DNA of 64,000 nt from Bacteroidota bacterium. GTDB lineage: Bacteria > Bacteroidota > Bacteroidia > UKL13-3. The stretch's first letter is position 1. Every line of letters starts with the position of its first letter. Below, one piece after another: positions 9,501-18,274 of the stretch. Under the pieces are notes generated by a model. The model ran no database searches. It saw only the letters and a program-made list of their open reading frames with translations, and was not told where the DNA came from. The translations under genes were made by a program, and so were the position numbers. The DNA is taken from the NCBI GenBank assembly GCA_027491085.1, contig JAIXWW010000009.1:62001-126000 (forward strand). The letters run 5' to 3'.

Positions 9501-12500
9501 TAAATCACCATTTTTTGACTGTGCACTTTCGGCATGCACAAACATACGCAACTTAGCATATTGACGCATATCAACAGTTGCATTTTTAAAGGCAGCTCTT
9601 GCATCACCATCTTTTAAATTACATACTAACAATGAAAGCGATTGTTCATTTAAAGGAACAGATTGAGGAGAACTAAAATCAACTTGCCTATCAATTCCTG
9701 GAGGTGTGGTATAAGCAATAGGACTTCTATTCTGATTTTTTTCTACGTTAACAGTAGATACTACAAATTGGGTATTATCAGTTGGATCAACAGGTTTATG
9801 TTCGCCCCCTGTTTCCAAATTACCCGCGTATTTTCTCCAATCAGCTCTAACTAGTTGCAAATATGCAAAACGCAATACTGTACTATCTTGAAAGCCACGC
9901 ATAAACATTCGCATAAACCTCACAGATTTAAAATCTGTAATATCACCTACTTGTTTTTGAAATTCACGAACCGGTATTTTTAATTGATACCAAGTTTCTT
10001 CTCTTTCATCAAGATTAGCAAATTTAACTACGCTTCTTACACTATCGGTTACATAATTTTTTCCTATAACAAATTTATCTTTAGCTATATCAATTTTATA
10101 TTGGAAATACGCTTCTATATCATTTGTAGTAAAGTCCTTATTTATATCTTCAACATCGGGTTGATTAGTGGCAGCAGTAGGATAGGCAGTTTCTCTTCCT
10201 TGCCCAATTACTGGTGAGTTACCTTGAGTTTGATTAAACTCTTTATACCTAGCTAATACACCCAATTGAGCACCATCGTAATCTCCACCTAAATAATAAT
10301 GATAGTTATCGGCCGAGGGATCTTCAACAGCTTTATTATACGCAGTGGTGGTAGGACCAAATTTTTTGGCAACTTCTTTTATATAAACTGAATCAAAAAA
10401 AGTTCTTTCTGTTTCATCATCTAATCCATCTAATCCCACATCTTGCCTTAACCTTCTATTTGCATCAGCATCGAAAGCGTAATTAATTACAGGGTTTTTA
10501 GGAACTCTACCCCAAACAGTATTATCGGTAGCGGCAGCAATAGCTTCTGCTCCAGCCTCTTTAGCTAGGCCGTTTTCAGCTGCTCTTCTATTATCTCTTA
10601 AAATATCTTCACTTACATTTCCTAAGTTAATATATAACTCCCCTTTATTGTTACTTAATGGATTGTCTTCATAAGGATTTTGCATCCAAATTTCTATGTA
10701 ATCAATATTTGATTGCTCAAAATCATTTTGATCAATTTTGCGCATAATACCTCCCCAATTACTTTGAGGATTATCAATTTGTCCATTCGATAATAAATCT
10801 TTTACATTGTAATTGTAAGGCCCTCTTTCACTTGGATAAAATGATAAATCGAAGGTGGGTAAAGTATTGGGTAAACCTGCTTGAATTTTTTTTCCTTTAA
10901 AAATATCAGTAACCAAAACTTGCCTTACATTATGATTTGAAATGGTAGCAGGATTATCCTTTATGTGCGTTGGCATATATGGATCATTGGAGTTATGAAA
11001 ACTTGTGGCAATCATATACCAAGCTAACTTGGCTCTTTTACTTCCATTTTGCAGCGTGTTGAACAAATTTCCTTCGGGAAACATATCTGGTTGACCTTGG
11101 GGAGTACTTGCTAAAAACCAATTATTTTGAGTTTTTAAATCAAAAGGAATTTCTGCATTTTCAAAATTATCAATATATCCAGTACCGCCATCACTTAAGG
11201 CACTATTTATACCAGGAATTAATTGCGCATACTCTCCATTAAACGCAATGGAAGATGGTGCTTTTGTGGAAATAAATGGAAGCCTGTCAACTACTTTAGT
11301 TAAAAATCTAGATTCTCTTTTATATGAACCATCTATGCCTATTACCATATTAGAAATAGGCTCTTCACCTGCATTAACAATCCTTGTCAATGGCTTTTCA
11401 TTCATATAAATAAAGGTTGAGCCCAATAAAAAGTCTTTATGAACTTTATAATCTAACCTAGTACCTACCAAGGTACGCTGTTGAACATTAAACAAACTAT
11501 TTCCTTCACTTGATACTTTTATAGCAGCTCCAGAATTAAGCAATGCAGTATTAACAATTTTAACTCTACCTAAACTATAATCTACCGTATAATCTATATT
11601 TTCTGTTAATGGAGCACCATTAGCAGTAACCTTAACAGAACCAGGCTGCAGGTTAGTTGAACCTACCGAAATTTCATTATTTGATTGACCTTGGTAAGAG
11701 CCTCGTAAAAAGAATTTATCGAACTGAGGCAATTGAATGGCAGCAAATTTAGTACTATCGTACAATGCAGAGAAACAGTAGTAATCGGCAAGTGCTGGAT
11801 TGTTTACAAATTTATTTCTCAAAAACTTACCAAAAGGCTCCACGGAAGGTAAAATAATTCGGCCTGATTGAGATAGAACAGTTACCCCTTCCACATAATC
11901 AAAAACTCCATCCTGAACCCGCTCTTGTTGCAAGTTCATTTTATCTAGATTAAATACATTTAGTAATGCCTGATCATTAATTAATGGTTCATTTTTTACT
12001 GGTAAATAATTTAAATCGGCCCCCGAAGGATCATCGGCATAAACAATGTTTAGCCTGAAATTAGTCGGTTGAATTCCAAAAGAACCTAATGAATAAATAT
12101 TTTTCATCATTAACTTCCACAATGGTAAATCTGGTCGTTGAGATGGACCTTTAATCATTTTCAAAAACAACACATTGGGAGTAACAGGATTAGGCGCTTT
12201 GTCAGAACTAAACTCACCCACTTGAAACTCAACACCACCAATATTTCCAGAAAAAGCAACCATCAATACATCATCGTTATTCAAAGCTTGATTTAACGAT
12301 ATAAATCCTAATCTTGAATTGAAAGTGTATTCGTTTTGATTTAATAAACGCGCTTGACCAACCAACATATATTGGCTTAATGGCTTAAGTCCATTAACTG
12401 CTTCATCGGAATATATTTGGTTCAATACATTCTTTGACTCATTTAACCTTGCTGCTACACTCGGGTTAGTAATGGCACCCGTGGTGGTAGCCAAATTTCC

Positions 12501-13778
12501 TCTACCACGCAAGTAACCCCAAATTCCGTTAACTTGATTACCTAAAGATGTATCGGAACTATTAGCGTTAACTGTCCAATATTTATTAACACGTTGACTT
12601 GCTTCACCCAAATCGGCCAAACCTAAAACATCTCTGGTATTATCAAATGCATTTGTTCTGTTTGTTACCCATACTTCTACCCTAGTGATATTAACCCTAC
12701 TATTAATTATTGGTAAATTGCTTACTGCGTTATCAAAATTTTGATAGAAATATTGTGAAAGGAAAAAGTGACGATTCATATCATAAGCACTTGACTGAAC
12801 ATCAAATTTTGTATTAGTAGCTCCACCTTGAAGTTCTGTTTCGGTACTTCGGCCACGCTGTTGAGACACTACAGCAGTAGCAGTTAACCTACCAAATTGC
12901 ATGGTAGTTTTAACACCAAATAAACTTTGGCTACCTTGAATCAAAGAAGAGTTTAAAGGTAAACTTACATTTCCTAATTCAATTTTTTTAATAATATCAT
13001 CTTCTTTACCTGCATAATCTAACTTCATTTGATTTTCGAATTCAAATGTAGCTTCGGTATCGTAATTCATATTCACTTTAACTTTATCACCAACCGAACC
13101 AGCTACATTTAACTGGATCTTTTGTTGGAAATCAAATTGTGAGGTACTTTGCTGACGTAATGAAAATGCTGGATTGCGAACTTCGTTTCCTTTGTATGAG
13201 AATATTAATTCTGCATTTCCTCTTGGTCTAATATCAATAACTGAGCTTCCAAATATTTTATCAAATATTTTATTAGGAATCATGATCGGAGGTATTAAAC
13301 TACTTCCTTTAGCAAAATTATTGGCTTGACTCCTTTGGTTAAAGTACTGTTTATTGGCTCGTTTATTTTCGTTTTTTAAACGCTCTTTAATACTTTCACT
13401 TGCGGGCATTTTAGTATTAAAACCACCTACTTTAGACGAGAAATTATATTTATTCTTTTCTTTGTCTAATTCATAAACCGATTTAATATTAGGAGGATCA
13501 TTTAAATCGAATGGATTTTTACTACCGTTAATTTCCCAAGGCTTTTTATCCTTGATAGGAAAAGGCATTTTAATTTTTTTGTTGGTGGTGTCCTTTTTAT
13601 TAGTGCTATCAGGAGGAAGGATATTAAAATCCTTATTTTGGCGCATAGAACGGACACTCCCGGCAGAAACCAGACCAAAAGCCATACTACTTAAAATAGC
13701 AAAAAGGCTTATATGAGATAGATGTATTTTAGGTATTTTACTTAACAATGTAGAGTTTATCCATCGGCTAATATTCAA
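6510..13778 (-). CDS. sprA: SprA, type IX secretion system outer-membrane translocon
   Basis: At 2422 residues this is the giant beta-barrel SprA (Sov in Porphyromonas), the channel through which T9SS cargo crosses the outer membrane. It has an N-terminal signal region (ISLFAILSSMAFGLVSAGS), then a Pro/Lys/Asn-rich stretch with PPDSTNKKDTTNKK. Very long beta-rich repeats run to the extreme C-terminus, which ends in the aromatic strand GGFSLRYTIQ. A low-complexity Lys/Glu/Pro segment (about residues 1925-1965) interrupts a barrel loop. The gene follows ruvA by 21 bases, an arrangement I know from other Bacteroidota. Its presence agrees with at least four T9SS-tailed proteins encoded in this window. 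Other T9SS genes (gldKLMN, porV, sprE) are not seen here. Confidence 0.95.
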   Translation of the reverse strand: MNISRWINSTLLSKIPKIHLSHISLFAILSSMAFGLVSAGSVRSMRQNKDFNILPPDSTNKKDTTNKKIKMPFPIKDKKPWEINGSKNPFDLNDPPNIKSVYELDKEKNKYNFSSKVGGFNTKMPASESIKERLKNENKRANKQYFNQRSQANNFAKGSSLIPPIMIPNKIFDKIFGSSVIDIRPRGNAELIFSYKGNEVRNPAFSLRQQSTSQFDFQQKIQLNVAGSVGDKVKVNMNYDTEATFEFENQMKLDYAGKEDDIIKKIELGNVSLPLNSSLIQGSQSLFGVKTTMQFGRLTATAVVSQQRGRSTETELQGGATNTKFDVQSSAYDMNRHFFLSQYFYQNFDNAVSNLPIINSRVNITRVEVWVTNRTNAFDNTRDVLGLADLGEASQRVNKYWTVNANSSDTSLGNQVNGIWGYLRGRGNLATTTGAITNPSVAARLNESKNVLNQIYSDEAVNGLKPLSQYMLVGQARLLNQNEYTFNSRLGFISLNQALNNDDVLMVAFSGNIGGVEFQVGEFSSDKAPNPVTPNVLFLKMIKGPSQRPDLPLWKLMMKNIYSLGSFGIQPTNFRLNIVYADDPSGADLNYLPVKNEPLINDQALLNVFNLDKMNLQQERVQDGVFDYVEGVTVLSQSGRIILPSVEPFGKFLRNKFVNNPALADYYCFSALYDSTKFAAIQLPQFDKFFLRGSYQGQSNNEISVGSTNLQPGSVKVTANGAPLTENIDYTVDYSLGRVKIVNTALLNSGAAIKVSSEGNSLFNVQQRTLVGTRLDYKVHKDFLLGSTFIYMNEKPLTRIVNAGEEPISNMVIGIDGSYKRESRFLTKVVDRLPFISTKAPSSIAFNGEYAQLIPGINSALSDGGTGYIDNFENAEIPFDLKTQNNWFLASTPQGQPDMFPEGNLFNTLQNGSKRAKLAWYMIATSFHNSNDPYMPTHIKDNPATISNHNVRQVLVTDIFKGKKIQAGLPNTLPTFDLSFYPSERGPYNYNVKDLLSNGQIDNPQSNWGGIMRKIDQNDFEQSNIDYIEIWMQNPYEDNPLSNNKGELYINLGNVSEDILRDNRRAAENGLAKEAGAEAIAAATDNTVWGRVPKNPVINYAFDADANRRLRQDVGLDGLDDETERTFFDSVYIKEVAKKFGPTTTAYNKAVEDPSADNYHYYLGGDYDGAQLGVLARYKEFNQTQGNSPVIGQGRETAYPTAATNQPDVEDINKDFTTNDIEAYFQYKIDIAKDKFVIGKNYVTDSVRSVVKFANLDEREETWYQLKIPVREFQKQVGDITDFKSVRFMRMFMRGFQDSTVLRFAYLQLVRADWRKYAGNLETGGEHKPVDPTDNTQFVVSTVNVEKNQNRSPIAYTTPPGIDRQVDFSSPQSVPLNEQSLSLLVCNLKDGDARAAFKNATVDMRQYAKLRMFVHAESAQSKNGDLRAFIRFGTDMVNNYYEYEIPLNLSTPGTADKANVWGNEMVITLEDLVDAKIARNNASWAFTLPYSVQKGNAKITVVGMPDFSQARVFMLGIRNPKKENGSLTDNGLPVCGEVWFNELRMTEFNVRGGWAANGRLQAKLADFGNVQLTGSIITNGWGGVDKKLQQRAMDDTYKYDISSNFELGKFFPAKSGLSIPFFFSYGNTIIRPLYNPLNMDTKLQKELDQTTNEDRKTYISRATDDYSSQRAFNFTNVRKNRIGSKKAYPWDLENLTATFSFSENFRRNQQYESYLLQTYQTIVGYNYTFTNKPFEPFNKLIKSKNLALIKDINFNFLPSNWGARVQVDRRYGETINRTNDNTGGSVFIPAFYDKLFTMRRTYDLGWQFTKSIRFDYNAIADARIDEPNGRIDETQQAKRDTIFNNLWKGGRLTQFDQNVRASYNVPINKLPLLDFISQSNYSYSVNYQWRQAPPAADSLGNTIQNSRQQQVNVGANFTLLYNKLKFLRDINTPPPITKPKPKAAANSNDKNKKGDKEEVDKEEKPAKELNPLVKTFFKLLMGVKNLNGSYTISDGTMLPGFRPRPDFFGQNTDLSAPGYGFILGDQNPNYRFDAAKNGWLANDSRMNNQFAQNLQEKISGTLTLDPIEDLRIVLNVDRSTQKNTTSIFRFNDADNSFKDFGFQESGSFSTTFSTINTAFSVDNAQGISQVFKQFENNRKEISERLAIEKFGSTQGLLRDSFDYIVGYSRYSQDVLIPAFLSAYSGSSASNVELSAFPKIPIPNWSINYNGLTKLSFVKNWASNIALSHRYTSTYTVSNFLSPSTIPLDTAAGQTDIQSQYVIKNVSIAERFAPLIGIEVTLTNNLTTSFRYIKDRTLNLALGSRQLNEQLGEELSFGVGYRAKKLKIPFGRSRQLVLENDLNFRLDFSMRENVTKIRNLDRESNEPVSGQTIYSLRPTIEYQINEKLQLRIFYDRRQTNPLTSNQYPTVISSGGFSLRYTIQ

Positions 13779-13799
13779 ACTTTTATTTAAAATAAAAAA

Positions 13800-14387
13800 C
13801 TATAATTGTTTAAGTGATTGTTTTACTAACTGTTCTACTGTAAATTCAGGGTTTGATTGGCGAATTTTAACCAATACTTTTTCAGCATCATTTTTAACAA
13901 AACCTAGTGATATTAAGGCCGATAGCGCTTGTTCTATCATGGTGTTTCTTACCCCACTTGTTGTATTTTGAGATTCATTTAGATTAATCATTTTTACTTT
14001 ATCTTGTAAATCAATAACTAATCGTTGTGCTGTTTTTGGTCCAATGCCTTTAATTGATTTCAATAACGTCCAATTTCCTGTTCCAATAGCATGCTTTATT
14101 TCAGAAGGTTTTAATGATGACAATATCATTCGAGCGGTATTGGTTCCAACACCATTAACTGAAATCAACTGCAAAAACAACTGCTTTTCGTCCTCATCGG
14201 CAAAACCATATAAAATATGAGAGTCTTCCTTAATACTTAAATGCGTAAGAAGTTTTACTTCATTTAAAGCACTAATTTGCTCAAAAGTATTTAATGAAAT
14301 TTGAATTCCATATCCTACTCCATTGCAATCTATTACAATATATGCTGGCGTCTTTTCGCTAATTTTACCTTGAATATGTGCTATCAC
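13800..14387 (-). CDS. ruvA: Holliday junction branch-migration protein RuvA
   Basis: RuvA binds four-way junctions as a tetramer and loads the RuvB motor during recombinational repair. The 195-residue protein matches the family length. Domain I begins MIAHIQGKISEKTP. Domain II carries the helix-hairpin-helix repeats (FLQLISVNGVGTNTARMI and LLKSIKGIGPKTAQRLV). The C-terminal domain III, which contacts RuvB, covers the last ~50 residues (ALISLGFVKNDAEKVLVKI). It is followed closely by sprA on the same strand, so both are probably co-transcribed. The start at 14387 gives the conserved N-terminus. Confidence 0.96.
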   Translation of the reverse strand: MIAHIQGKISEKTPAYIVIDCNGVGYGIQISLNTFEQISALNEVKLLTHLSIKEDSHILYGFADEDEKQLFLQLISVNGVGTNTARMILSSLKPSEIKHAIGTGNWTLLKSIKGIGPKTAQRLVIDLQDKVKMINLNESQNTTSGVRNTMIEQALSALISLGFVKNDAEKVLVKIRQSNPEFTVEQLVKQSLKQL

Positions 14388-14459
14388 TATAATTCTTTTT
14401 CAAATAAGGGTGCTAAAATATAAAATGTTTTTAATTTTGCTTAGTAAATAAAATAATAT

Positions 14460-14774
14460 ATGTATCTAACAATCAAACATTTTATTCTTTTCGTTTTTTT
14501 TATAGTTTGTTTTAAAATATCAAATGGTCAAAACCAAACGAAAAAAGTAAAAGAATATTATGAAAATGGATTACTAAAAACTAAAGGCAAGTTAAAAAAT
14601 GACTTAAAAACTGGTATTTGGTTTCATTATACTGATAATGGGGTACTGATTCAGAAAGAGTATTGGAAAAAAGGAAAATTAAATTTTACCATAAAAATTA
14701 ACGAAAAACACAAGGCATATGAAATATTATACCCAGATGGTAAAGTTAAAAAATTAAGAACCTGTGGTTGTTAA
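14460..14774 (+). CDS. small exported MORN-repeat (YwqK-like) protein
   Basis: This 104-residue protein has a signal peptide ending near KISNGQ and about three short repeats of the MORN-variant type: YYENGLLKTKGKLKND, TGIWFHYTDNGVLIQKEYWKKGKL and YEILYPDGKVKKL. Such repeats are common in Bacteroidota secreted proteins, and databases often label them YwqK-family antitoxin-like. No toxin partner is visible, so I read it as a small periplasmic or surface protein of unknown function. It is divergent from ruvA and ends 2 bases before the convergent phosphoesterase gene. Confidence 0.75.
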   Translation: MYLTIKHFILFVFFIVCFKISNGQNQTKKVKEYYENGLLKTKGKLKNDLKTGIWFHYTDNGVLIQKEYWKKGKLNFTIKINEKHKAYEILYPDGKVKKLRTCGC

Positions 14775-14776
14775 TT

Positions 14777-15622
14777 TTATTTACTTATAATTTGATAAAA
14801 AAGTTCGTCCGGGTTAAGCATTGAACTGTGTTCTTTTTCTTCTAATTCTTGCTCTTGTTTTTCTTGTTCTGTTTCTGGTTCTTTTACATAATGATGAAGT
14901 CGCCACATGCCCTCATTGTATTCTAAGGCTGTTAAATTTTCCACCCAATCGCCACTATTCAAATAAGTTACAGTTCCTAAATCTGTAGTTACAGTTTTTA
15001 TACTTGGCTGATGTATGTGACCACAAATTACATAATCGTATTTTTTTTGAATTGCTAATTGAATAGTTGTTTCTTCAAAATCATCGATAAATTTAATAGC
15101 ACTTTTTACACCTTGCTTTACTTTTTTTGAAAAAGAAAGTCTTCCTTTTCCTAATATTTTTTCAGAAATAAAATTAACTATGCTATTCAAAATAATTAAC
15201 AAATCATAGCCTTTTCCTCCTAATTTAGCTAACCATTTGCTATGTTTCATGCTAATATCAAATACATCACCATGAAAAAACCATGCACGCTTTCCATCCA
15301 AATCTAACACAAGTTTATTCAGCAATTGCATATTCCCTAAGTTAAAATCAGTAAATCTTCGCAGCATTTCATCATGATTGCCCGTTAAATAATAAACTTT
15401 AGTTCCGTTGGCAAGCATTTTAAAAATTCGTTGTACCACTTTGGTATGACTTTGGGGCCAATAGTGTTTACTAAATTGCCATATATCAATTATATCGCCA
15501 TTAAGTACAAGTATTTCAGGGTCTATGGATTTGAGGTATTTATTAACTGCCTTAGCTTGACAACCATATGTTCCTAAGTGAATATCGGAAACAACAGCCA
15601 ATTTTAATTTACGTTTACTCAT
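14777..15622 (-). CDS. LpxH-like UDP-2,3-diacylglucosamine diphosphatase family metallophosphoesterase
   Basis: This calcineurin-like phosphoesterase has all the family metal-binding motifs in order: SDIHLG near residue 15, NGDIIDIW, TGNHDE, FFHGDVFD, CGHIHQP and then NSGDWVEN. The GDW/ENLTALEY ending and the length of 281 residues match the LpxH-like (COG2908) group seen in Bacteroidota. In lipid A synthesis LpxH cleaves UDP-2,3-diacylglucosamine to lipid X and UMP. The true substrate here is inferred from family only, as other LpxH-like paralogues have unproved roles. The C-terminal ~35 residues are Glu/Gln-rich and charged. Confidence 0.82.
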   Translation of the reverse strand: MSKRKLKLAVVSDIHLGTYGCQAKAVNKYLKSIDPEILVLNGDIIDIWQFSKHYWPQSHTKVVQRIFKMLANGTKVYYLTGNHDEMLRRFTDFNLGNMQLLNKLVLDLDGKRAWFFHGDVFDISMKHSKWLAKLGGKGYDLLIILNSIVNFISEKILGKGRLSFSKKVKQGVKSAIKFIDDFEETTIQLAIQKKYDYVICGHIHQPSIKTVTTDLGTVTYLNSGDWVENLTALEYNEGMWRLHHYVKEPETEQEKQEQELEEKEHSSMLNPDELFYQIISK

Positions 15623-15735
15623 GTAAAAAAGTTTTACAAACTTCTGCTATTTTGCACACTCCTACATCACGTTAATGTTAAGTAATTAATTATTTAACAT
15701 TATGGTTAAAACAATACCACAAATGCCATTTAATA

Positions 15736-15841
15736 AATATATTTGGACATGATTTTTAAACATTTAAAAACATATGCACCGGCTTATATTTGGGCTATAA
15801 TTGTTACTTGTCTTTGTGGTACTCCGCTGGTTCGGATTTGA
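15736..15841 (+). pseudogene. truncated 5' copy of vanZ-like gene
   Basis: Positions 15736-15823 align without gaps to 16562-16649 with 5 differences in 88 bases. They include the ATG (15749) and the first 25 codons of the intact VanZ-family gene downstream. Similarity stops exactly where the transposase element begins. The frame then runs five codons into the element and hits TGA at 15839-15841. It is either the remains of a tandem paralogue broken by the element or a duplication made when the element moved. The copy reads CGTP where the intact gene reads CGTN. Confidence 0.8.
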
Positions 15842-16510
15842 AATCCGAACCATTTACTATGAGGATTTGTAATCCGCTTTTTACCATGCCAATAATATTT
15901 TAAGTAAACCATTTCCACCAGCATAATCAATTGCGGAGCTGAATTTGTATTGTTCTGCATATTCAACTATTTCAGCTTTTACAGGATTGTTATGGATGTA
16001 GTCTATTTTTTGTTTTAAAAACTCAAAATTATAAACTAGTTTGGCTTCGTTACCATCCTGCCAAAACTTGTAGTTTTTTATTTTCTTATCATTTCTACCT
16101 GCATATTCAAACCTATTTATCATCCAATCTTTTCTACTCTCATTTTCGTTTAAAATAGCTAATGTAATTTGTTTGCTTGTATATTTTTTAAAGTCACGCA
16201 TGGTATCACTTAAATCAAAACCTTGTTTTGAAGCGGCAACTAAATGTACATGGTTTGACATAATAACCCACGCGTATAATTCTAAGCCTTTTTCATTTAT
16301 GCAATGTTTTAAAGAATCAATAATTATATAACGATAAACTGGGCGTGTAAAAACATCAACCCAATCAACAACAGTTGATGTTAAAAAATAAATTCCTTCT
16401 TTATCTGTAATGGTTTTTAAAGACATAAAGCAAATATATGAATAGGCAAATATATTTTTCGCATTACAAATGCTAATAATAATAAGTGCGGTTTACAAAA
16501 CCGCACTGGC
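15824..16510 (-). mobile_element. REP-associated tyrosine transposase (RAYT) element with paired hairpins
   Basis: The unit carries one transposase gene bracketed symmetrically by hairpins. On the left are a long stem at 15829-15851 (GGTTCGGATTT/AAATCCGAACC) and, 11 bases inward, a short one at 15863-15875 (GGATT-TGT-AATCC). On the right are a short stem at 16461-16473 (GCATT-ACA-AATGC) and, 11 bases outward, a long one at 16485-16507 (AGTGCGGTTT-ACA-AAACCGCACT). The spacing is identical on both sides. REP-type palindromes flanking a RAYT gene are the known substrate of these enzymes. The exact borders are estimated from where vanZ-like similarity stops and resumes. Confidence 0.8.
15881..16426 (-). 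CDS. REP-associated tyrosine transposase (IS200-like Y1 family)
   Basis: This Y1-transposase domain protein of 181 residues is full length for the RAYT group. The HUH-type metal motif is HVH at residues 59-61 inside WVIMSNHVHLV. The catalytic tyrosine is probably Y82 in MRDFKKYTSKQI. RAYTs nick single-stranded DNA at folded REP palindromes. Both flanks of this gene carry such palindromes, and the frame is intact, so it may still be active. The gene ends inside the left short-hairpin side of the element. No other copy of the gene is visible in this window. Confidence 0.9.
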   Translation of the reverse strand: MSLKTITDKEGIYFLTSTVVDWVDVFTRPVYRYIIIDSLKHCINEKGLELYAWVIMSNHVHLVAASKQGFDLSDTMRDFKKYTSKQITLAILNENESRKDWMINRFEYAGRNDKKIKNYKFWQDGNEAKLVYNFEFLKQKIDYIHNNPVKAEIVEYAEQYKFSSAIDYAGGNGLLKILLAW

Positions 16511-16574
16511 TTACATCATGTTTAACATTACATAAAATCTAGGTTTTTTTTATAACTAAATAATATATTTGGAC

Positions 16575-16958
16575 ATGATTTTTAAACATTTAAAAACATA
16601 TAAACTAGCTTATATTTGGGCTATAATTGTTACCTGTCTTTGTGGTACTAATGGTAATAATTTACCGCATTTTGAGTTTTCGAGTTTATTACGAATAGAT
16701 AAAATAGCTCACCTATTTTTATTTGGTACCGAAACGTATTTAATAGCCATTGCGACTAAAAAAAATAATGTTTCGAAGAGTAACTTTCAAATCATTTTCC
16801 CTGCATTTATAATTGGTGCTGTGTTTGGAGTAATTATTGAAATACTACAAGCAACTGTTTTTCCTAATCGTTCGTTCGATTATATGGACATGATAGCCAA
16901 TACTATTGGCTGTTTATTAGCTTGGTCTATTTTGAATAGGAAGTTTAAATTGAATTAA
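16575..16958 (+). CDS. VanZ-family membrane protein
   Basis: This 127-residue integral membrane protein has about four hydrophobic helices. The VanZ pattern shows a first helix ending in a Gly/Asn loop (CGTNGNNLPHF), then IDKIAHLFLFG with the conserved Asp and His. The last third is FPNRSFDYMDMIANTIGCLLAW, which matches the VanZ RSFDxxDxxANTxG motif. I chose the ATG at 16575; a TTG two codons upstream is also in frame. Function is unknown outside VanZ itself, which gives low-level teicoplanin resistance, so no resistance role is implied. An 88-bp copy of its 5' end lies upstream of the neighbouring transposase element. Confidence 0.85.
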   Translation: MIFKHLKTYKLAYIWAIIVTCLCGTNGNNLPHFEFSSLLRIDKIAHLFLFGTETYLIAIATKKNNVSKSNFQIIFPAFIIGAVFGVIIEILQATVFPNRSFDYMDMIANTIGCLLAWSILNRKFKLN

Positions 16959-17104
16959 TTTTTCACACTAAAATAATCCGGATTTTCTTGATTTCTACCA
17001 TTTAAAAGCAGCAATTTTATTACTTAAAAAAGTTACTGTTTTTATTAGATAAAATATACCCTTTTTGCTGCGATTGTATTCACAAAAATTTTTGGAATAA
17101 CCGC

Positions 17105-17803
17105 TTAATGGACAGGTAAACACATACTGCTGCTTACTTCAGTTTCGTTAATTTGAGGGCTTACAAATGGAATACCTAAATTTAATCCACGAAGTATAAA
17201 TAAACATGCAAAAACGATGGCGAAAACAGGCATTAATAAATTGGCTTTTTGCCTAAATTTTAAATTGATAATTTGCCCTAACATAGCAATAGTAAACATT
17301 ACAGGTAATGTTCCTAATCCAAATGTAGCCATGAACAATGCGCCTGAAAGTGCCGATTGAGCAGCCAATGAAGCAATTAAGGCAACATACACAAATCCAC
17401 AAGGTAAAAGGCCATTTAAGTTACCAATTAAAAAAAATGAATAGGAACTTTTGCTGGTAAATAATTTTCCATACCATTTATTGCCCCAAAAATTGATGTT
17501 GAATTGATTGGCTATTTTAGGCAAAAATAGTTTGATTAAAGTAATCACTAAAATGCTAATTCCAGCAAAAATGCTAATGGATTGTTGTAAACCAGCTAGC
17601 TTTAATTGAAAACCAATTGCGCCTATTACGAGCCCTAAAATGGCATAAGTAAAAACACGTCCTGCATTATACATGAACCTAGAAAGCCATAAATGGCCTT
17701 GCGTATTGCTGTGCCTAGGCAATGCAAACGCAATGGGGCCGCACATACCTGCACAATGCAAGCTGCTTACCATTCCAGTTATTAATGCAGTTAAAAAAAG
17801 CAT
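17105..17803 (-). CDS. SafE/TauE-like membrane protein of the cbb3 operon
   Basis: This 232-residue protein has about six transmembrane helices. It opens with LITGMVSSLHCAGMCGPIAFAL, the HCxGMCG signature of the SafE-like family found beside cbb3 oxidase genes, and has a second conserved motif LPCGFVYVAL in the middle. The Cys and His residues in these membrane motifs suggest metal handling, possibly copper supply to the oxidase, but this is inference. Its start codon is 3 bases from the ccoH stop, which places it last in the ccoNO-Q-P-G-H unit. Annotation as a sulfite exporter is by family name only. Confidence 0.82.
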   Translation of the reverse strand: MLFLTALITGMVSSLHCAGMCGPIAFALPRHSNTQGHLWLSRFMYNAGRVFTYAILGLVIGAIGFQLKLAGLQQSISIFAGISILVITLIKLFLPKIANQFNINFWGNKWYGKLFTSKSSYSFFLIGNLNGLLPCGFVYVALIASLAAQSALSGALFMATFGLGTLPVMFTIAMLGQIINLKFRQKANLLMPVFAIVFACLFILRGLNLGIPFVSPQINETEVSSSMCLPVH

Positions 17804-17806
17804 AAG

Positions 17807-18247
17807 TTATTTTATATCGAAATTTTTCTCTAAATAATGTTTACCTGAATTATCAGTCCAATTAATGTTACCAACCCAATTACCTTTTTCAAAATTAGTA
17901 ATATCAATATCGGTAGGAATTGAATCACCAATTTGTACCTCAAAGGTTTTATCTTTGGTTTTATTAGCCAAGTATTTTAGGTTTAACTGTGCATTGCTAA
18001 TTGCTTTATGAGCTATGTTTTTTAAACGTAAAACAGTTTGGTTATTAATATTAGTAACTTCAAATAGTATTAAACTATCAGCACCTTTATTTTCATCAAT
18101 AGTAGCTTGATAGTTTTCGCCTTTTTCGTAATAATCGGTTTCAATTAATGCTACATCTTGTTTTACCATTTTTACAATCATAAAAACGATGAAACACATA
18201 AATAATACAGTAAGTGCTACCAATTTGGTTCCCCAGGTTATTTTCAT
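17807..18247 (-). CDS. ccoH: FixH/CcoH-family cbb3 assembly protein
   Basis: This 146-residue protein has a single N-terminal membrane helix (about residues 8-28) and a periplasmic beta domain. The segment VETDYYEKGENYQATIDENKGA is the part best conserved among FixH proteins. CcoH is a late assembly or stability factor of cbb3 oxidase in other bacteria. The position between ccoG (27 bases upstream) and the SafE-like gene (3 bases downstream) supports this. Sequence similarity within FixH proteins is low, so operon context carries much of the weight. Confidence 0.85.
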   Translation of the reverse strand: MKITWGTKLVALTVLFMCFIVFMIVKMVKQDVALIETDYYEKGENYQATIDENKGADSLILFEVTNINNQTVLRLKNIAHKAISNAQLNLKYLANKTKDKTFEVQIGDSIPTDIDITNFEKGNWVGNINWTDNSGKHYLEKNFDIK

Positions 18248-18274
18248 TTTTTAGTTAATTTATTTTGGCCAAAG

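Noticed and set aside
14460..14774. Toxin-antitoxin module
   Set aside because: The YwqK-like label is a family name; the protein has a signal peptide and no adjacent toxin gene.
15784..15966. Small minus-strand frame at the end of the transposase gene
   Set aside because: It overlaps the transposase 3' end and hairpins in another frame and has no family features; the transposase frame explains the sequence.
16575..16958. Glycopeptide resistance gene
   Set aside because: Only the VanZ-like fold is present, with no van ligase or dehydrogenase genes nearby; the family is widespread without resistance function.
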